A DNA stretch of 64,000 nucleotides, from contig NC_132904.1 in NCBI RefSeq assembly GCF_047675955.1, positions 63,111,435 through 63,175,434 of the forward strand, written 5' to 3'. Below are positions 38,311 through 51,300 of the stretch, piece by piece. The translations under genes were made by a program, and so were the position numbers. The DNA comes from Chlorocebus sabaeus. Its lineage: Eukaryota; Chordata; Mammalia; Primates; Cercopithecidae. The notes beneath the pieces were generated by a model that ran no database searches, had not been told where the DNA came from, and saw nothing but the letters and a program-made list of their open reading frames with translations. Position 1 is the first letter of the stretch. Each line of letters begins with the position of its first letter.

Positions 38311-40130
38311 TGTGGAATTGGCAAAGGGATATTTGGAAGCCCATAGAGGGCTTTGGTGAAAAAGCAAATATCTTCCGTTCAAAACTGGAAAGAAGCTTTC
38401 TGAGAAACTGCTCTATGTTCTGTTAATCCATCTCACAGAGTTACATCTTTCCCTTCAAGAAGCCTTTCGCTAAGGCTGTTCAAGTGGAATTGCTAAAGGG
38501 ATATTTGGAAGCACATAGAGGGCTATGGTGAAAAAGGAAATATCTTCCGTTCAAAACTGGAAAGAAGCTTTCTGAGAAACTGCTCTGTGTTCTGTTAATT
38601 CATCTCACACTGTAACATCTTTCCCTTCAATTAGCCTTTCGCTAAGGCTCTTCTTGTGGAATTGGCAAAGGGATATTTGGAAGCCCAGAGAGAGCTATAG
38701 TGAAAAAGGAAATATCTTCCGTTCAAAACTGGAAAGAAGCTTTCTGAGAAACTGCTCTATGTTCTGTTAATTCATCTCACAGAGTTACATCTTTCCCTTC
38801 AAAAAGCCTTTCGCTAAGACTGTTCCTGTGGAATTGGCAAAGGGATATTTGGAAGCCCATAGAGGGCTATGCTGAAAAAGGAAATATCTTCCGTTCAAAA
38901 CTGGAAAGAAGCTTTCTGAGAAACTGCTCTGTGTTCTGTTAATTCATCTCACAGAGTTACATCTTTCCCGTCAAGAAGCCTTTCGCTAAGGCTGTTCTGG
39001 TGGAATTGGCAAAGGGATATTTGGAAGCACATAGAGGGCTATGGTGAAAAAGGAAATATCTTCCGTTCAAAACTGGAAAGAAGCTTTCTGAGAAACTGCT
39101 CTGTCTTCTGTTAATTCATCTCACAGTGTAACATCTTTCCCTTCAATTAGCCTTTCGCTAACGCTGTTCTTGTGGAATTGGCAAAGGGATATTTGGAAGC
39201 CCATAGAGGGCTATGGTGAAAAAGTAAATATCTTCCTTTCAAAACTGGAAAGAAGCTTTCTGAGAAACTGCTCTGTGTTCTGTTAATTCATCTCACAGAG
39301 TTACATCTCTCGCTTCACGAAGCCTTTCGTTAAGGCTGTTCTTGTGGAATTGGCAAAGGGATATTTGGAAGCCCATAGAGGGCTATGGTGAAAAAGGAAA
39401 TATCTTCCGTTCAAAACTGGAAAGAACCTTTCTGAGAAACTGCTCTGTGTTCTGTTAATTCATCTCACAGAGTTACATCTTTCCCTTCAATTAGCCTTTC
39501 GCTAAGGCTGTTCTTGTGGAATTGGCAAAGGGATATTTGGAAGACCATAGAGGTCTATGGTGAAAAAGGAAATATCTTCCGTTCAAAGCTGGAAAGAAGC
39601 TTTCTGAGAAACTGCTCTGTGTTCTGTTAATTCATCTCACAGAGTTACATCTTTCCCTTCAAGAAGCCTTTCGCTAAGGCTGTTCTGGTGGAATTGGCAA
39701 AGGGATATTTGGAAGCACATAGAGGGCTATGGTGAAAAAGGAAATATCTTCCGTTCAAAACTGGAAAGAATCTTTCTGAAAAACTGCTCTGTGTTCTGTT
39801 AATTCATCTCACAGAGTTACATCTTTCCCTTCAAGAAGCCTTTCGCTGAGGCTGTTCTTGTGGAATTGGCAAAGGGATATTTGTAAGCCCATAGAGGGCT
39901 ATGGTGAAAAAGGAAATATCTTCCGTTCAAAACTGGAAAGAAGCTTTCTGAGAAACTGCTCTGTGTTCTGTTAATTCATCTCACAGAGTTACATCTTTCC
40001 CTTCAAGAAGCCTTTCGCTAAGGCTGTTCTTGTGGAATTTTCAAAGGGATATTTGGAAGCCCATAGAGGGCTATGGTGAAAAAGGAAATATCTTCCGTTC
40101 AAAACTGGAAAGAAGCTTTCTGAGAAACTG
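38270..40130 (+). repeat. Type B island inside the A domain
   Basis: Short stretch with B markers: ACTGTAAC or AGTGTAAC (near 38608, 39125), CCCAGAGAGAGCT (38684), CTTCACGAAG (39313), GACCATAGAGGTC (39543), TTTGTAAGCCC (near 39880) and GAATTTTCAAAGG (near 40037). It is flanked by A-type sequence on both sides. It resembles 58560-60060, with whole-monomer offset changes (20284, 19768, 19940 bp). Confidence 0.75.
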
Positions 40131-40319
40131 CTCTGTGTTCTGTTAATTCATCTCACAGAGTTACATCTTTCCCTTCAATTACCCTTTGGATAAGGCTGTT
40201 CTGGTGGAATTGGCAAAGTGATATTTTGAGGCCCATAGAGGGCTATGGCGAAAAAGGAAATATCTTCCGTTCAAAACTGGAAAGAAGTTTTCTGAGAAAC
40301 TGCTCTGTGTTTTGTTAAT

Positions 40320-43300
40320 TCATCTCACAGAGTTACATCTTTCCCTTCAAGAAGCCTTTCGCTAAGGCTGTTCTGGTGGAATTGGCAAAGGGATATTTGG
40401 AAGCCCATAGAGGGCTATAGTGAAAAAGGAAATATCTTCCGTTGAAAACTGGAAAGACGCCTTCTGAGAATCTGCTCTGTGTTCTGTTAATTCATCTCAC
40501 AGAGTTACATGTTTCCCTTCAAGAAGCCTTTCGCTAAGGCTGTTCTTGTGGAATTGGCAAAGGGATATTTGGAAGCCCATAGAGGGCTGTGGTGAAAAAG
40601 GAAATATCTTCCGTTCAAAACTGGAAAGAAGCTTTCTGAAAAACTGCTCTGTGTTCTGTTAATTCATCTCACAGAGTTACATCTTTCCCTTCAAAAAGCC
40701 TTTCGCTAAGGCTGTTCTTGTGGAATTGGCAAAGGGATATTTGGAAGCCCATAGAGGGCTATGGTGAAAAAGGAAATATCTTCCGTTCAAAACTGGAAAG
40801 AAGCTTTCTGAGAAACTGCTCTGTGTTCTGTTAATTCATCTCACAGAGTTACATCTTTCCCGTCAAGAAGCCTTTCGCTAAGGCTGTTCTGGTGGAATTG
40901 GCAAAGTGATATTTGGAAGCACATAGAGGGCTATGGTGAAAAAGGAAATATCTTCCGTTCAAAACTGGAAAGAAGCTTTCTGAGATACTGCTCTGTGTTC
41001 TGTTAATTCATCTCACAGAGTTACATCTTTCCCTTCAAGAAGCCTTTCGCTAAGGCTGTTCTTGTGGATTTTCAAAGGGATATTTGGAAGCCCGTAGTGG
41101 GCTACGGTGAAAAAGGAAATATCTTCCGTTCAAAACTGGAAAGAAGCTTTCTGAGAAACTGCTCTGTGTTCTGTTAATTCATCTCACAGAGTTACATCTT
41201 TCCCTTCAAGAAGCCTTTAGCCAAGGTTGTTCTTGTGGAATTGGCAAAGGGATATTTGGAAGCCCATAGAGGGCTATGGTGAAAAAGGAAATATCTTCCG
41301 TTCAAAACTGGAAAGAAGCTTTTTATGAAACTGCTCTGTGTTCTGTTAATTCATCTCACAGAGTTACATCTCTCGATTCAAGAAGCCTTTCGTTAAGGCT
41401 GTTCTTGTGGAATTGGCAAAGGGATATTTGGAAGCCAATAGAGGGCTATGGTGAAAAAGGAAATATCTTCCGTTCAAAACTGGAAAGAAGCTTTCTGAGA
41501 AACTGCTCTGTGTTCTGTTAATTCATGTCACAGAGTTACATCTTTCCCTTCAATTACCCTTTGGATAAGGCTGTTCTGGTGGAATTGGCAAAGTGATATT
41601 TGGCGGCCCATAGAGGGCTATGGCGAAAAAGGAAATATCTTCCGTTCAAAACTGGAAAGAAGCTTTCTGAGAAACTGCTCTGTGTTTTGTTAATTCATCT
41701 CACAGAGTTACATCGTTCCCTTCAAGAAGCCTTTCGCTAAGGCTGTTCTTGTGGAATTGGCAAAGGGATATTTGGAAGCCCATAGAGGGATATGGTGAAA
41801 AAGTAAATATCTTCTTTTGAAAACTGTAAAGAAGCTTTCTGAGAAACTGCTCTGTGTTCTGTTAATTCATCTCACAGAGTTACATCTTTCCCTTCAAGAA
41901 GCCTTTCGCTAAGGCTGTTTTTGTGGAATTGGCAAAGGGATATTTGGAAGCCCATAGAGGGCTATGGTGAAAAAGGAAATATCTTCCCTTCAAAACTGGA
42001 AAGAAGCTTTCTGAGAAACTGCTCTGTGTTCTGTTAATTCATCTCACAGAGTTACATCTTTCCCTTCAAGAAGCCTTTCGCTAAGGCTGTTCTTGTGCAT
42101 TTTCAAAGGGATATTTGGAAGCCCGTAGTGGGCTACGGTGAAAAAGGAAATATCTTCCGTTCAAAACTGGAAAGAAGCTTTCTGAGAAACTGCTCTGTGT
42201 TCTGTTAATTCATCTCACAGAGTTACATCTTTCCCTTCAATTACCCTTTGGATAAGGCTGTTCTGGTGGAATTGGCAAAGTGATATTTTGAGGCCCATAG
42301 AGGGCTATGGCGAAAAAGGAAATATCTTCCGTTCAAAACTGGAAAGAAGTTTTCTGAGAAACTGCTCTGTGTTTTGTTAATTCATCTCACAGAGTTACAT
42401 CTTTCCCTTCAAGAAGCCTTTCGCTAAGGCTGTTCTTGTGGAATTGGCAAAGGGATATTTGGAAGCCCATAGAGGGCTATAGTGAAAAAGGAAATATCTT
42501 CCGTTGAAAACTGGAAAGACGCCTTCTGAGAATCTGCTCTGTGTTCTGTTAATTCATCTCACAGAGTTACATGTTTCCCTTCAAGAAGCCTTTCGCTAAG
42601 GCTGTTCTTGTGGAATTGGCAAAGGGATATTTGGAAGCCCATAGAGGGCTGTGGTGAAAAAGGAAATATCTTCCGTTCAAAACTGGAAAGAAGCTTTCTG
42701 AAAAACTGCTCTGTGTTCTGTTAATTCATCTCACAGAGTTACATCTTTCCCTTCAAAAAGCCTTTCGCTAAGGCTGTTCTTGTGGAATTGGCAAAGTGAT
42801 ATTTGGAAGCCCATAGAGGGCTATGGTGAAAAAGGAAATATCTTCCGTTCAAAACTGGAAAGAAGCTTTCTGAGAAACTGCTCTGTGTTCTGTTAATTCA
42901 TCTCACAGAGTTACATCTTTCCCTTCAAGAAGCCTTTAGCCAAGGCTGTTCTTGTGGAATTGGCAAAGGGATATTTGGAAGCCCATAGAGGGCTATGGTG
43001 AAAAAGGAAATATCTTCCGTTCAAAACTGGAAAGAAGCTTTTTGAGAAACTGCTCTGTGTTCTGTTAATTCATCTCACAGAGTTACATCTCTCGATTCAA
43101 GAAGCCTTTCGTTAAGGCTGTTCTTGTGGAATTGGCAAAGGGATATTTGGAAGCCAATAGAGGGCTATGGTGAAAAAGCAAATATCTTCCGTTCAAAACT
43201 GGAAAGAAGCTTTCTGAGAAACTGCTCTGTGTTCTGTTAATTCATGTCACAGAGTTACATCTTTCCCTTCAATTACCCTTTGGATAAGGCTGTTCTGGTG

Positions 43301-45500
43301 GAATTGGCAAAGTGATATTTGGCGGCCCATAGAGGGCTATGGCGAAAAAGGAAATATCTTCCGTTCAAAACTGGAAAGAAGCTTTCTGAGAAACTGCTCT
43401 GTGTTTTGTTAATTCATCTCACAGAGTTACATCGTTCCCTTCAAGAAGCCTTTCGCTAAGGCTGTTCTTGTGGAATTGGCAAAGGTATATTTGGAAGCCC
43501 ATAGAGGGCTACGGTGAAAAAGGAAATATCTTCCGTTGAAAACTGGAAAGACGCCTTCTGAGAAACTGCTCTGTTTTCTGTTAATTCATCTCACAGAGTT
43601 ACATCTTTCCCTTCAAGAAGCCTTTCGCTAAGGCTGTTCTTGTGGAATTGGGAAAGGGATATTTGGAAGCCCATAGAGGGCTATGGTGAAAAAGGAAATA
43701 TCTTCCGTTCAAAACTGGAAAGAACCTTTCTGAGAAACTGCTCTGTGTTTTGTTAATTCATCTCACAGAGTTACATCTTTCCCTTCAATTAGCCTTTCGC
43801 TAAGGCTGTTCTTGTGGAATTAGCAAAGGGATATTTGGAAGACCATAGATGTCTATGGTGAAAAAGGAAATATCTTCCGTTGAAAACTGGAAAGACGACT
43901 TCTGAGAAACTGCTCTGTGTTCTGTTAATTCATCTCACAGAGTTACATCTTTCTCTTCAAGAAGCCTTTCGCTAAGGCTGTTCTTGTGGAATTGGCAAAG
44001 GGATATTTGGAAGCCCATAGAGGGCTATGGTGAAAAAGGAAATATCTTCCGTTTAAAACTGGAAAGAAGCTTTCTGAGAAACTGCTCTGTGTTCTGTTAA
44101 TTAATCTCACAGAGTTACATCTTTCCCTTCAAGAAGCCTTTCGCTAAGGCTGTTCTTGTGGAATTGGCAAAGGGATATTTGGAAGCCCATAGAAGTCAAT
44201 GGTGAAAAAGGAAATATCTTCCGTCAAAACTGGAAAGAAGCTTTCTGAAAAACTGCTCTGTGTTCTGTTAATTCATCTCACAGAGATACATCTTTCCCTT
44301 CAATTAGCCTTTCGCTAAGGCTGTTCTTGAGGAATTGGGAAAGGCATATTTGGAAGCCCATAGAGTGCTACGGTGAAAACGGAAGTATCTTCCGTTCAAA
44401 ACTGGAAAGAAGCTTTCTGAAAAACTGCTCTATGTTCTGTTAATTCATCTCACAGAGTTACATCTTTCCCTTCAAGAAGCCTTTCGCTAAGGCTGTTCTT
44501 GTGGAATTGGCAAAGGGATATTTGGAAGCCCATAGAGGGCTATGGTGAAAATGGAAATATCTTCCGTTCAAAACTGGAAAGAATCTTTCTGAAAAACTGC
44601 TCTGTGTTCTGTTAATTCATTTCACAGAGTTACATCTTTCCCTTCAAGAAGCCTTTCGCTAAGGCTGCTGTTGTGGAATTGGCAAAGGGATATTTGGAAG
44701 CCCATAGAGGGCTATGGTGAAAAAGGAAATATCTTCCGTTCAAAACTGGAAAGAATCTTTCTGAAAAACTGCTCTGTGTTCTGTTAATTCATCTCACAGA
44801 GTTACACCTTTCCCTTCAAAAAGCCTTTCGCTAAGGCTGTTCTTGTGGAATTGGCAAAGGGATATTTGGAAGCCCATAGAGGGCTATGGTGAAAAAGGAA
44901 ATATCTTCCGTTCAAAACTGGAAAGAATCTTTCTGAAAAACTGCTCTGTGTTCTGTTAATTCATCTCACAGAGTTACATCTTTCCCTTCAAAAAGCCTTT
45001 CGCTAAGGCTGTTCTTGTGGAATTGGCAAAGGGATATTTGGAAGCCCATAGAGGGCTATGGTGAAAAAGGAAATATCTTCCTTTCAAAACTGGAAAGAAG
45101 CTTTCTGAGAAACTGCTCTGTGTTCTGTTAATTCATCTCACAGAGTTACATCTCTCGCTTCACGAAGCCTTTCGTTAAGGCTGTTCTTGTGGAATTGGCA
45201 AAGGGATATTTGGAAGCCCATAGAGGGCTATGGTGAAAAAGGAAATATCTTCCTTTCAAAACTGGAAAGAAGCTTTCTGAGAAACTGCTCTGTGTTCTGT
45301 TAATTCATCTCACAGAGTTACATATTTCACTTCAAGAAGCCTTTCGCTAAGGCTGTTCTTATGGAACTGGCAAAGGGATATTTGGAAGACCATAGAGGGC
45401 TATGGTGAAAAAGGAAATATCTTCCCTTCAACACTGGAAAGAAGCTTTCTGAGGAACTGCTCTGTGTTCTGTTAATTCATCTCACAGAGTTACATCTTTC
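40320..45500 (+). repeat. 30-monomer block G, copy 1
   Basis: Matches 48399-53579 at a constant 8079 bp. Landmarks are CTATAGTG (40411/48490), GACCATAGATGTC (43841/51920) and ATGGAACTGG (45361/53440). By eye I noted only about seven base differences over 5.2 kb, so identity is very high. This is not a computed figure. Confidence 0.88.
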
Positions 45501-45503
45501 CCT
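42925..45503 (+). repeat. 15-mer unit H, copy 1 (2579 bp)
   Basis: Begins with the AGCCAAGG monomer and runs through TTTTTGAG/TTTTTAAG, CTCTCGATTC, TTACCC, GACCATAGATGTC, GAAGTCAATGG, GAGTGCTACGG and the CTTCACGAAG monomers. The same order is found at 51004 and 53583. Confidence 0.85.
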
Positions 45504-45649
45504 TCCAGAAGCCTTTCGCTAAGGCTGTTCTTGTGGAATTGGCAAATTGATATTTGGAAGCCCATAGAGGGCTACGGTGAAAAAGGAAATATCTTCCGTT
45601 CAAAACTGGAAAGAAGCTTTCTGAGAAACTGCTCTGTGTTCTGTTAATT

Positions 45650-48140
45650 CATCTCACAGTGTTACATCTTTCCCTTCAAGAAGCCTTTCGCTAAGGGTGT
45701 TCTTGTGGAATTGGCAAAGGGATATTTGGAAGCCCATAGAGGGCTATGGTGAAAAAGGAATTATCTTCCGTTCAAAACTGGAAAGAAGCTTTCTGAGAAA
45801 CAGCTCTGTGTTCTGTTAATTCATCTCACAGAGTTACATCTTTCCCTTCAAAAAGCCTTTCGCTAAGGCTGTTCTTGTGCAATTGGCAAAGGGATATTTG
45901 GAAGCCCATAGAGGGCTATGGTGAAAAAGGAATTATAATCCGTTCAAAACTGGAAAGACGCTTTCTGAGAAACTGCTCTGTGTTCTGTTAATTCATCTCA
46001 CAGAGTTACATCTTTCCCTTCAAGAAGCCTTTAGCCAAGTTTGTTCTTGTGGAATTGGCAAAGGGATATTTGGAAGCCCATAGTGGGCTATGGTGAAAAA
46101 GGAAATATCTTCCGTTCAAAACTGGAAAGAAGCTTTTTAAGAAACTGCTCTGTGTTCTGTTAATTCATCTCACAGAGTTACATCTCTCGCTTCAAGAAGC
46201 CTTTCGTTAAGGCTGTTCTTGTGGAATTGGCAAAGGGATATTTGGAAGCCCATAGAGGGCTATGGTGAAAAAGGAAATATCTTCCGTTCAAAACTGGAAA
46301 GAAGCTTTCTGAGAAACTGCTCTGTGTTCTGTTAATTCATCTCACAGAGTTACATCTTTCCCTTCAATTACCCTTTGGATAAGGCTGTTCTTGTGGATTT
46401 TCAAAGGGATATTTGGAAGCCCGTAGTGGGCTACGGTGAAAAAGGAAATATCTTCCGTTCAAAACTGGAAAGAAGCTTTCTGAGAAACTGCTCTGTGTTC
46501 TGTTAATTCATCTCACAGAGTTACATCTCTCGATTCAAGAAGCCTTTCGTTAAGGCTGTTCTTGTGGAATTGGCAAAGGGATATTTGGAAGCCAATAGAG
46601 GGCTATGGTGAAAAAGGAAATATCTTCCGTTCAAAACTGGAAAGAAGCTTTCTGAGAAACTGCTCTGTGTTCTGTTAATTCATGTCACAGAGTTACATCT
46701 TTCCCTTCAATTACCCTTTGGATAAGGCTGTTCTGGTGGAATTGGCAAAGTGATATTTGGCGGCCCAATGAGGGCTATGGCGAAAAAGGAAATATCTTCC
46801 GTTCAAAACTGGAAAGAAACTTTCTGAGAAACTGCTCTCTGTTCTGTTAATTCATCTCACAGAGTTACATCTTTCCCTTCAAAAAGCCTTTCGATAAGGC
46901 TGTTCTTGTGAAATTGGCAAAGGGATATTTCGAAGCCCATAGAGGGCTATGGTGAAAAAGGAAATATCTTCCGTTCAAAACTGGAAGGAAGCTTTCAGAG
47001 AAACTGCTTTTTGTTCTGTTAATTCATCTCACAGAGTTACATCTTTCCCTTCAAGAAGCCTTTTGCTAAGGCTGTTCTTGTGGAATTGGCAAAGGGATAT
47101 TTGGAAGCCCATAGAGGGCTATGGTGAAAAAGGAAATATCTTCCCTTCAAAACTGGAAAGAAGCTTTCTGAGAAACTGCTCTGTGTTCTGTTAATTCATC
47201 TCACAGAGTTACATCTTTCCCTTCAAGAAGCCTTTCGCTAAGGCTGTTCTTGTGGAATTGGCAAAGGTATATTTGGAAGCCCATAGAGGGCTACGGTGAA
47301 AAAGGAAATATCTTCCGTTGAAAACTGGAAAGACGCCTTCTGAGAAACTGCTCTGTGTTCTGTTAATTCATCTCACAGAGTTACATCTTTCCCTTCAAGA
47401 AGCCTTTCGCTAAGGCTGTTCTTGTGGAATTGGCAAAGGTATATTTGGAACCCCTAGAGGGCTATGGTGAAAAAGGATATATCTGCCGATCACAACTGGA
47501 AAGAAGCTTTCTGAGGAACTGCTCTGTGTTCTGTTAATTCATCTCACAGAGTTACATCTTTCCCTTCAAAAAGCCTTTCGCTAAGGCTGTTGTTGTGCAA
47601 TTGGCAAAGGGATATTTGGAAGCCCATAGAGGGCTATGGTGAAAAAGGAAATATCTTCCGTTCAAAACTGGAAAGACGCTTTCTGAGAAACTGCTCTGTG
47701 TTCTGTTAATTCATCTCACAGAGTTACATCTTTTCCTTCAAGAAGCCTTTCGCTAAGGCTGTTCTTGTGGAATTGGCAAAGGGATATTTGGAAGCCCATA
47801 GAGGGCTATGGTGAAAAAGGAAATATCTTCCCTTCAAAACTGGAAAGAAGCTTTCTGAGAAACTGCTCTGTGTTCTGTTAATTCATCTCACAGAGTTACA
47901 TCTTTCCCTTCAAAAAGCCTTTCGCTAAGGCTGTTCTTGTGGAATTGGGAAAGCGATATTTGGAAGCCCATAGAGGGCTATGGTGAAAAAGTAAATATCT
48001 TCCTTTCAAAACTGGAAAGAAGCTTTCTGAGAAACTGCTCTGTGTTCTGTTAATTCATCTCACAGAGTTACATCTCTTGCTTCACGAAGCCTTTCGTTAA
48101 GGCTGTTCTTGTGGAATTGGCAAAGGGATATTTGGAAGCC
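45650..48140 (+). repeat. Block J, copy 1
   Basis: Matches 55964-58280 at 10314 then 10313 bp: CTAAGGGTG (near 45693/56007), AGTTTGTTC, CGGCCCAATGAGGG, TTTTTGTTC (near 47009/57322) and block F. One monomer (about 45840-45960: GTGCAATTGGC, AATTATAATCCG) is replaced in copy 2 by a GTGCATTTTCAAAGG monomer. Copy 2 also lacks one monomer near 58200. Confidence 0.83.
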
Positions 48141-48398
48141 CATAGAGGGCTACGGTGAAAAAGGAAATATCTTCCGTTCAAAACTGGAAAGAAGCTTTCT
48201 GAGAAACTGCTCTGTGTTCTGTTAATTCATGTCACAGAGCTACATCTTTCCCTTCAAGAAGCCTTTCGCTAAGGCTGTTCTTGTGGAATTGGCAAAGGGA
48301 TATTTGGAAGCCCATAGAGGGCTACGGTGAAAAAGGAAATATCTTCCGTTCAAAACTGGAAAGAAGCTTTCTGAGAAACTGCTCTGTGTTCTGTTAAT

Positions 48399-51300
48399 TC
48401 ATCTCACAGAGTTACATCTTTCCCTTCAAGAAGCCTTTCGCTAAGGCTGTTCTGGTGGAATTGGCAAAGGGATATTTGGAAGCCCATAGAGGGCTATAGT
48501 GAAAAAGGAAATATCTTCCGTTGAAAACTGGAAAGACGCCTTCTGAGAATCTGCTCTGTGTTCTGTTAATTCATCTCACAGAGTTACATGTTTCCCTTCA
48601 AGAAGCCTTTCGCTAAGGCTGTTCTTGTGGAATTGGCAAAGGGATATTTGGAAGCCCATAGAGGGCTGTGGTGAAAAAGGAAATATCTTCCGTTCAAAAC
48701 TGGAAAGAAGCTTTCTGAAAAACTGCTCTGTGTTCTGTTAATTCATCTCACAGAGTTACATCTTTCCCTTCAAAAAGCCTTTCGCTAAGGCTGTTCTTGT
48801 GGAATTGGCAAAGGGATATTTGGAAGCCCATAGAGGGCTATGGTGAAAAAGGAAATATCTTCCGTTCAAAACTGGAAAGAAGCTTTCTGAGAAACTGCTC
48901 TGTGTTCTGTTAATTCATCTCACAGAGTTACATCTTTCCCGTCAAGAAGCCTTTCGCTAAGGCTGTTCTGGTGGAATTGGCAAAGTGATATTTGGAAGCA
49001 CATAGAGGGCTATGGTGAAAAAGGAAATATCTTCCGTTCAAAACTGGAAAGAAGCTTTCTGAGATACTGCTCTGTGTTCTGTTAATTCATCTCACAGAGT
49101 TACATCTTTCCCTTCAAGAAGCCTTTCGCTAAGGCTGTTCTTGTGGATTTTCAAAGGGATATTTGGAAGCCCGTAGTGGGCTACGGTGAAAAAGGAAATA
49201 TCTTCCGTTCAAAACTGGAAAGAAGCTTTCTGAGAAACTGCTCTGTGTTCTGTTAATTCATCTCACAGAGTTACATCTTTCCCTTCAAGAAGCCTTTAGC
49301 CAAGGTTGTTCTTGTGGAATTGGCAAAGGGATATTTGGAAGCCCATAGAGGGCTATGGTGAAAAAGGAAATATCTTCCGTTCAAAACTGGAAAGAAGCTT
49401 TTTATGAAACTGCTCTGTGTTCTGTTAATTCATCTCACAGAGTTACATCTCTCGATTCAAGAAGCCTTTCGTTAAGGCTGTTCTTGTGGAATTGGCAAAG
49501 GGATATTTGGAAGCCAATAGAGGGCTATGGTGAAAAAGGAAATATCTTCCGTTCAAAACTGGAAAGAAGCTTTCTGAGAAACTGCTCTGTGTTCTGTTAA
49601 TTCATGTCACAGAGTTACATCTTTCCCTTCAATTACCCTTTGGATAAGGCTGTTCTGGTGGAATTGGCAAAGTGATATTTGGCGGCCCATAGAGGGCTAT
49701 GGCGAAAAAGGAAATATCTTCCGTTCAAAACTGGAAAGAAGCTTTCTGAGAAACTGCTCTGTGTTTTGTTAATTCATCTCACAGAGTTACATCGTTCCCT
49801 TCAAGAAGCCTTTCGCTAAGGCTGTTCTTGTGGAATTGGAAAAGGGATATTTGGAAGCCCATAGAGGGATATGGTGAAAAAGTAAATATCTTCTTTTGAA
49901 AACTGTAAAGAAGCTTTCTGAGAAACTGCTCTGTGTTCTGTTAATTCATCTCACAGAGTTACATCTTTCCCTTCAAGAAGCCTTTCGCTAAGGCTGTTTT
50001 TGTGGAATTGGCAAAGGGATATTTGGAAGCCCATAGAGGGCTATGGTGAAAAAGGAAATATCTTCCCTTCAAAACTGGAAAGAAGCTTTCTGAGAAACTG
50101 CTCTGTGTTCTGTTAATTCATCTCACAGAGTTACATCTTTCCCTTCAAGAAGCCTTTCGCTAAGGCTGTTCTTGTGCATTTTCAAAGGGATATTTGGAAG
50201 CCCGTAGTGGGCTACGGTGAAAAAGGAAATATCTTCCGTTCAAAACTGGAAAGAAGCTTTCTGAGAAACTGCTCTGTGTTCTGTTAATTCATCTCACAGA
50301 GTTACATCTTTCCCTTCAATTACCCTTTGGATAAGGCTGTTCTGGTGGAATTGGCAAAGTGATATTTTGAGGCCCATAGAGGGCTATGGCGAAAAAGGAA
50401 ATATCTTCCGTTCAAAACTGGAAAGAAGTTTTCTGAGAAACTGCTCTGTGTTTTGTTAATTCATCTCACAGAGTTACATCTTTCCCTTCAAGAAGCCTTT
50501 CGCTAAGGCTGTTCTTGTGGAATTGGCAAAGGGATATTTGGAAGCCCATAGAGGGCTATAGTGAAAAAGGAAATATCTTCCGTTGAAAACTGGAAAGACG
50601 CCTTCTGAGAATCTGCTCTGTGTTCTGTTAATTCATCTCACAGAGTTACATGTTTCCCTTCAAGAAGCCTTTCGCTAAGGCTGTTCTTGTGGAATTGGCA
50701 AAGGGATATTTGGAAGCCCATAGAGGGCTGTGGTGAAAAAGGAAATATCTTCCGTTCAAAACTGGAAAGAAGCTTTCTGAAAAACTGCTCTGTGTTCTGT
50801 TAATTCATCTCACAGAGTTACATCTTTCCCTTCAAAAAGCCTTTCGCTAAGGCTGTTCTTGTGGAATTGGCAAAGTGATATTTGGAAGCCCATAGAGGGC
50901 TATGGTGAAAAAGGAAATATCTTCCGTTCAAAACTGGAAAGAAGCTTTCTGAGAAACTGCTCTGTGTTCTGTTAATTCATCTCACAGAGTTACATCTTTC
51001 CCTTCAAGAAGCCTTTAGCCAAGGCTGTTCTTGTGGAATTGGCAAAGGGATATTTGGAAGCCCATAGAGGGCTATGGTGAAAAAGGAAATATCTTCCGTT
51101 CAAAACTGGAAAGAAGCTTTTTAAGAAACTGCTCTGTGTTCTGTTAATTCATCTCACAGAGTTACATCTCTCGATTCAAGAAGCCTTTCGTTAAGGCTGT
51201 TCTTGTGGAATTGGCAAAGGGATATTTGGAAGCCAATAGAGGGCTATGGTGAAAAAGCAAATATCTTCCGTTCAAAACTGGAAAGAAGCTTTCTGAGAAA

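Noticed and set aside
38270..40130. Foreign insertion in the type A domain
   Set aside because: It looked different from its flanks, but it is ordinary type B alpha satellite in phase and in the same direction, so it is a mosaic segment and not a mobile element.
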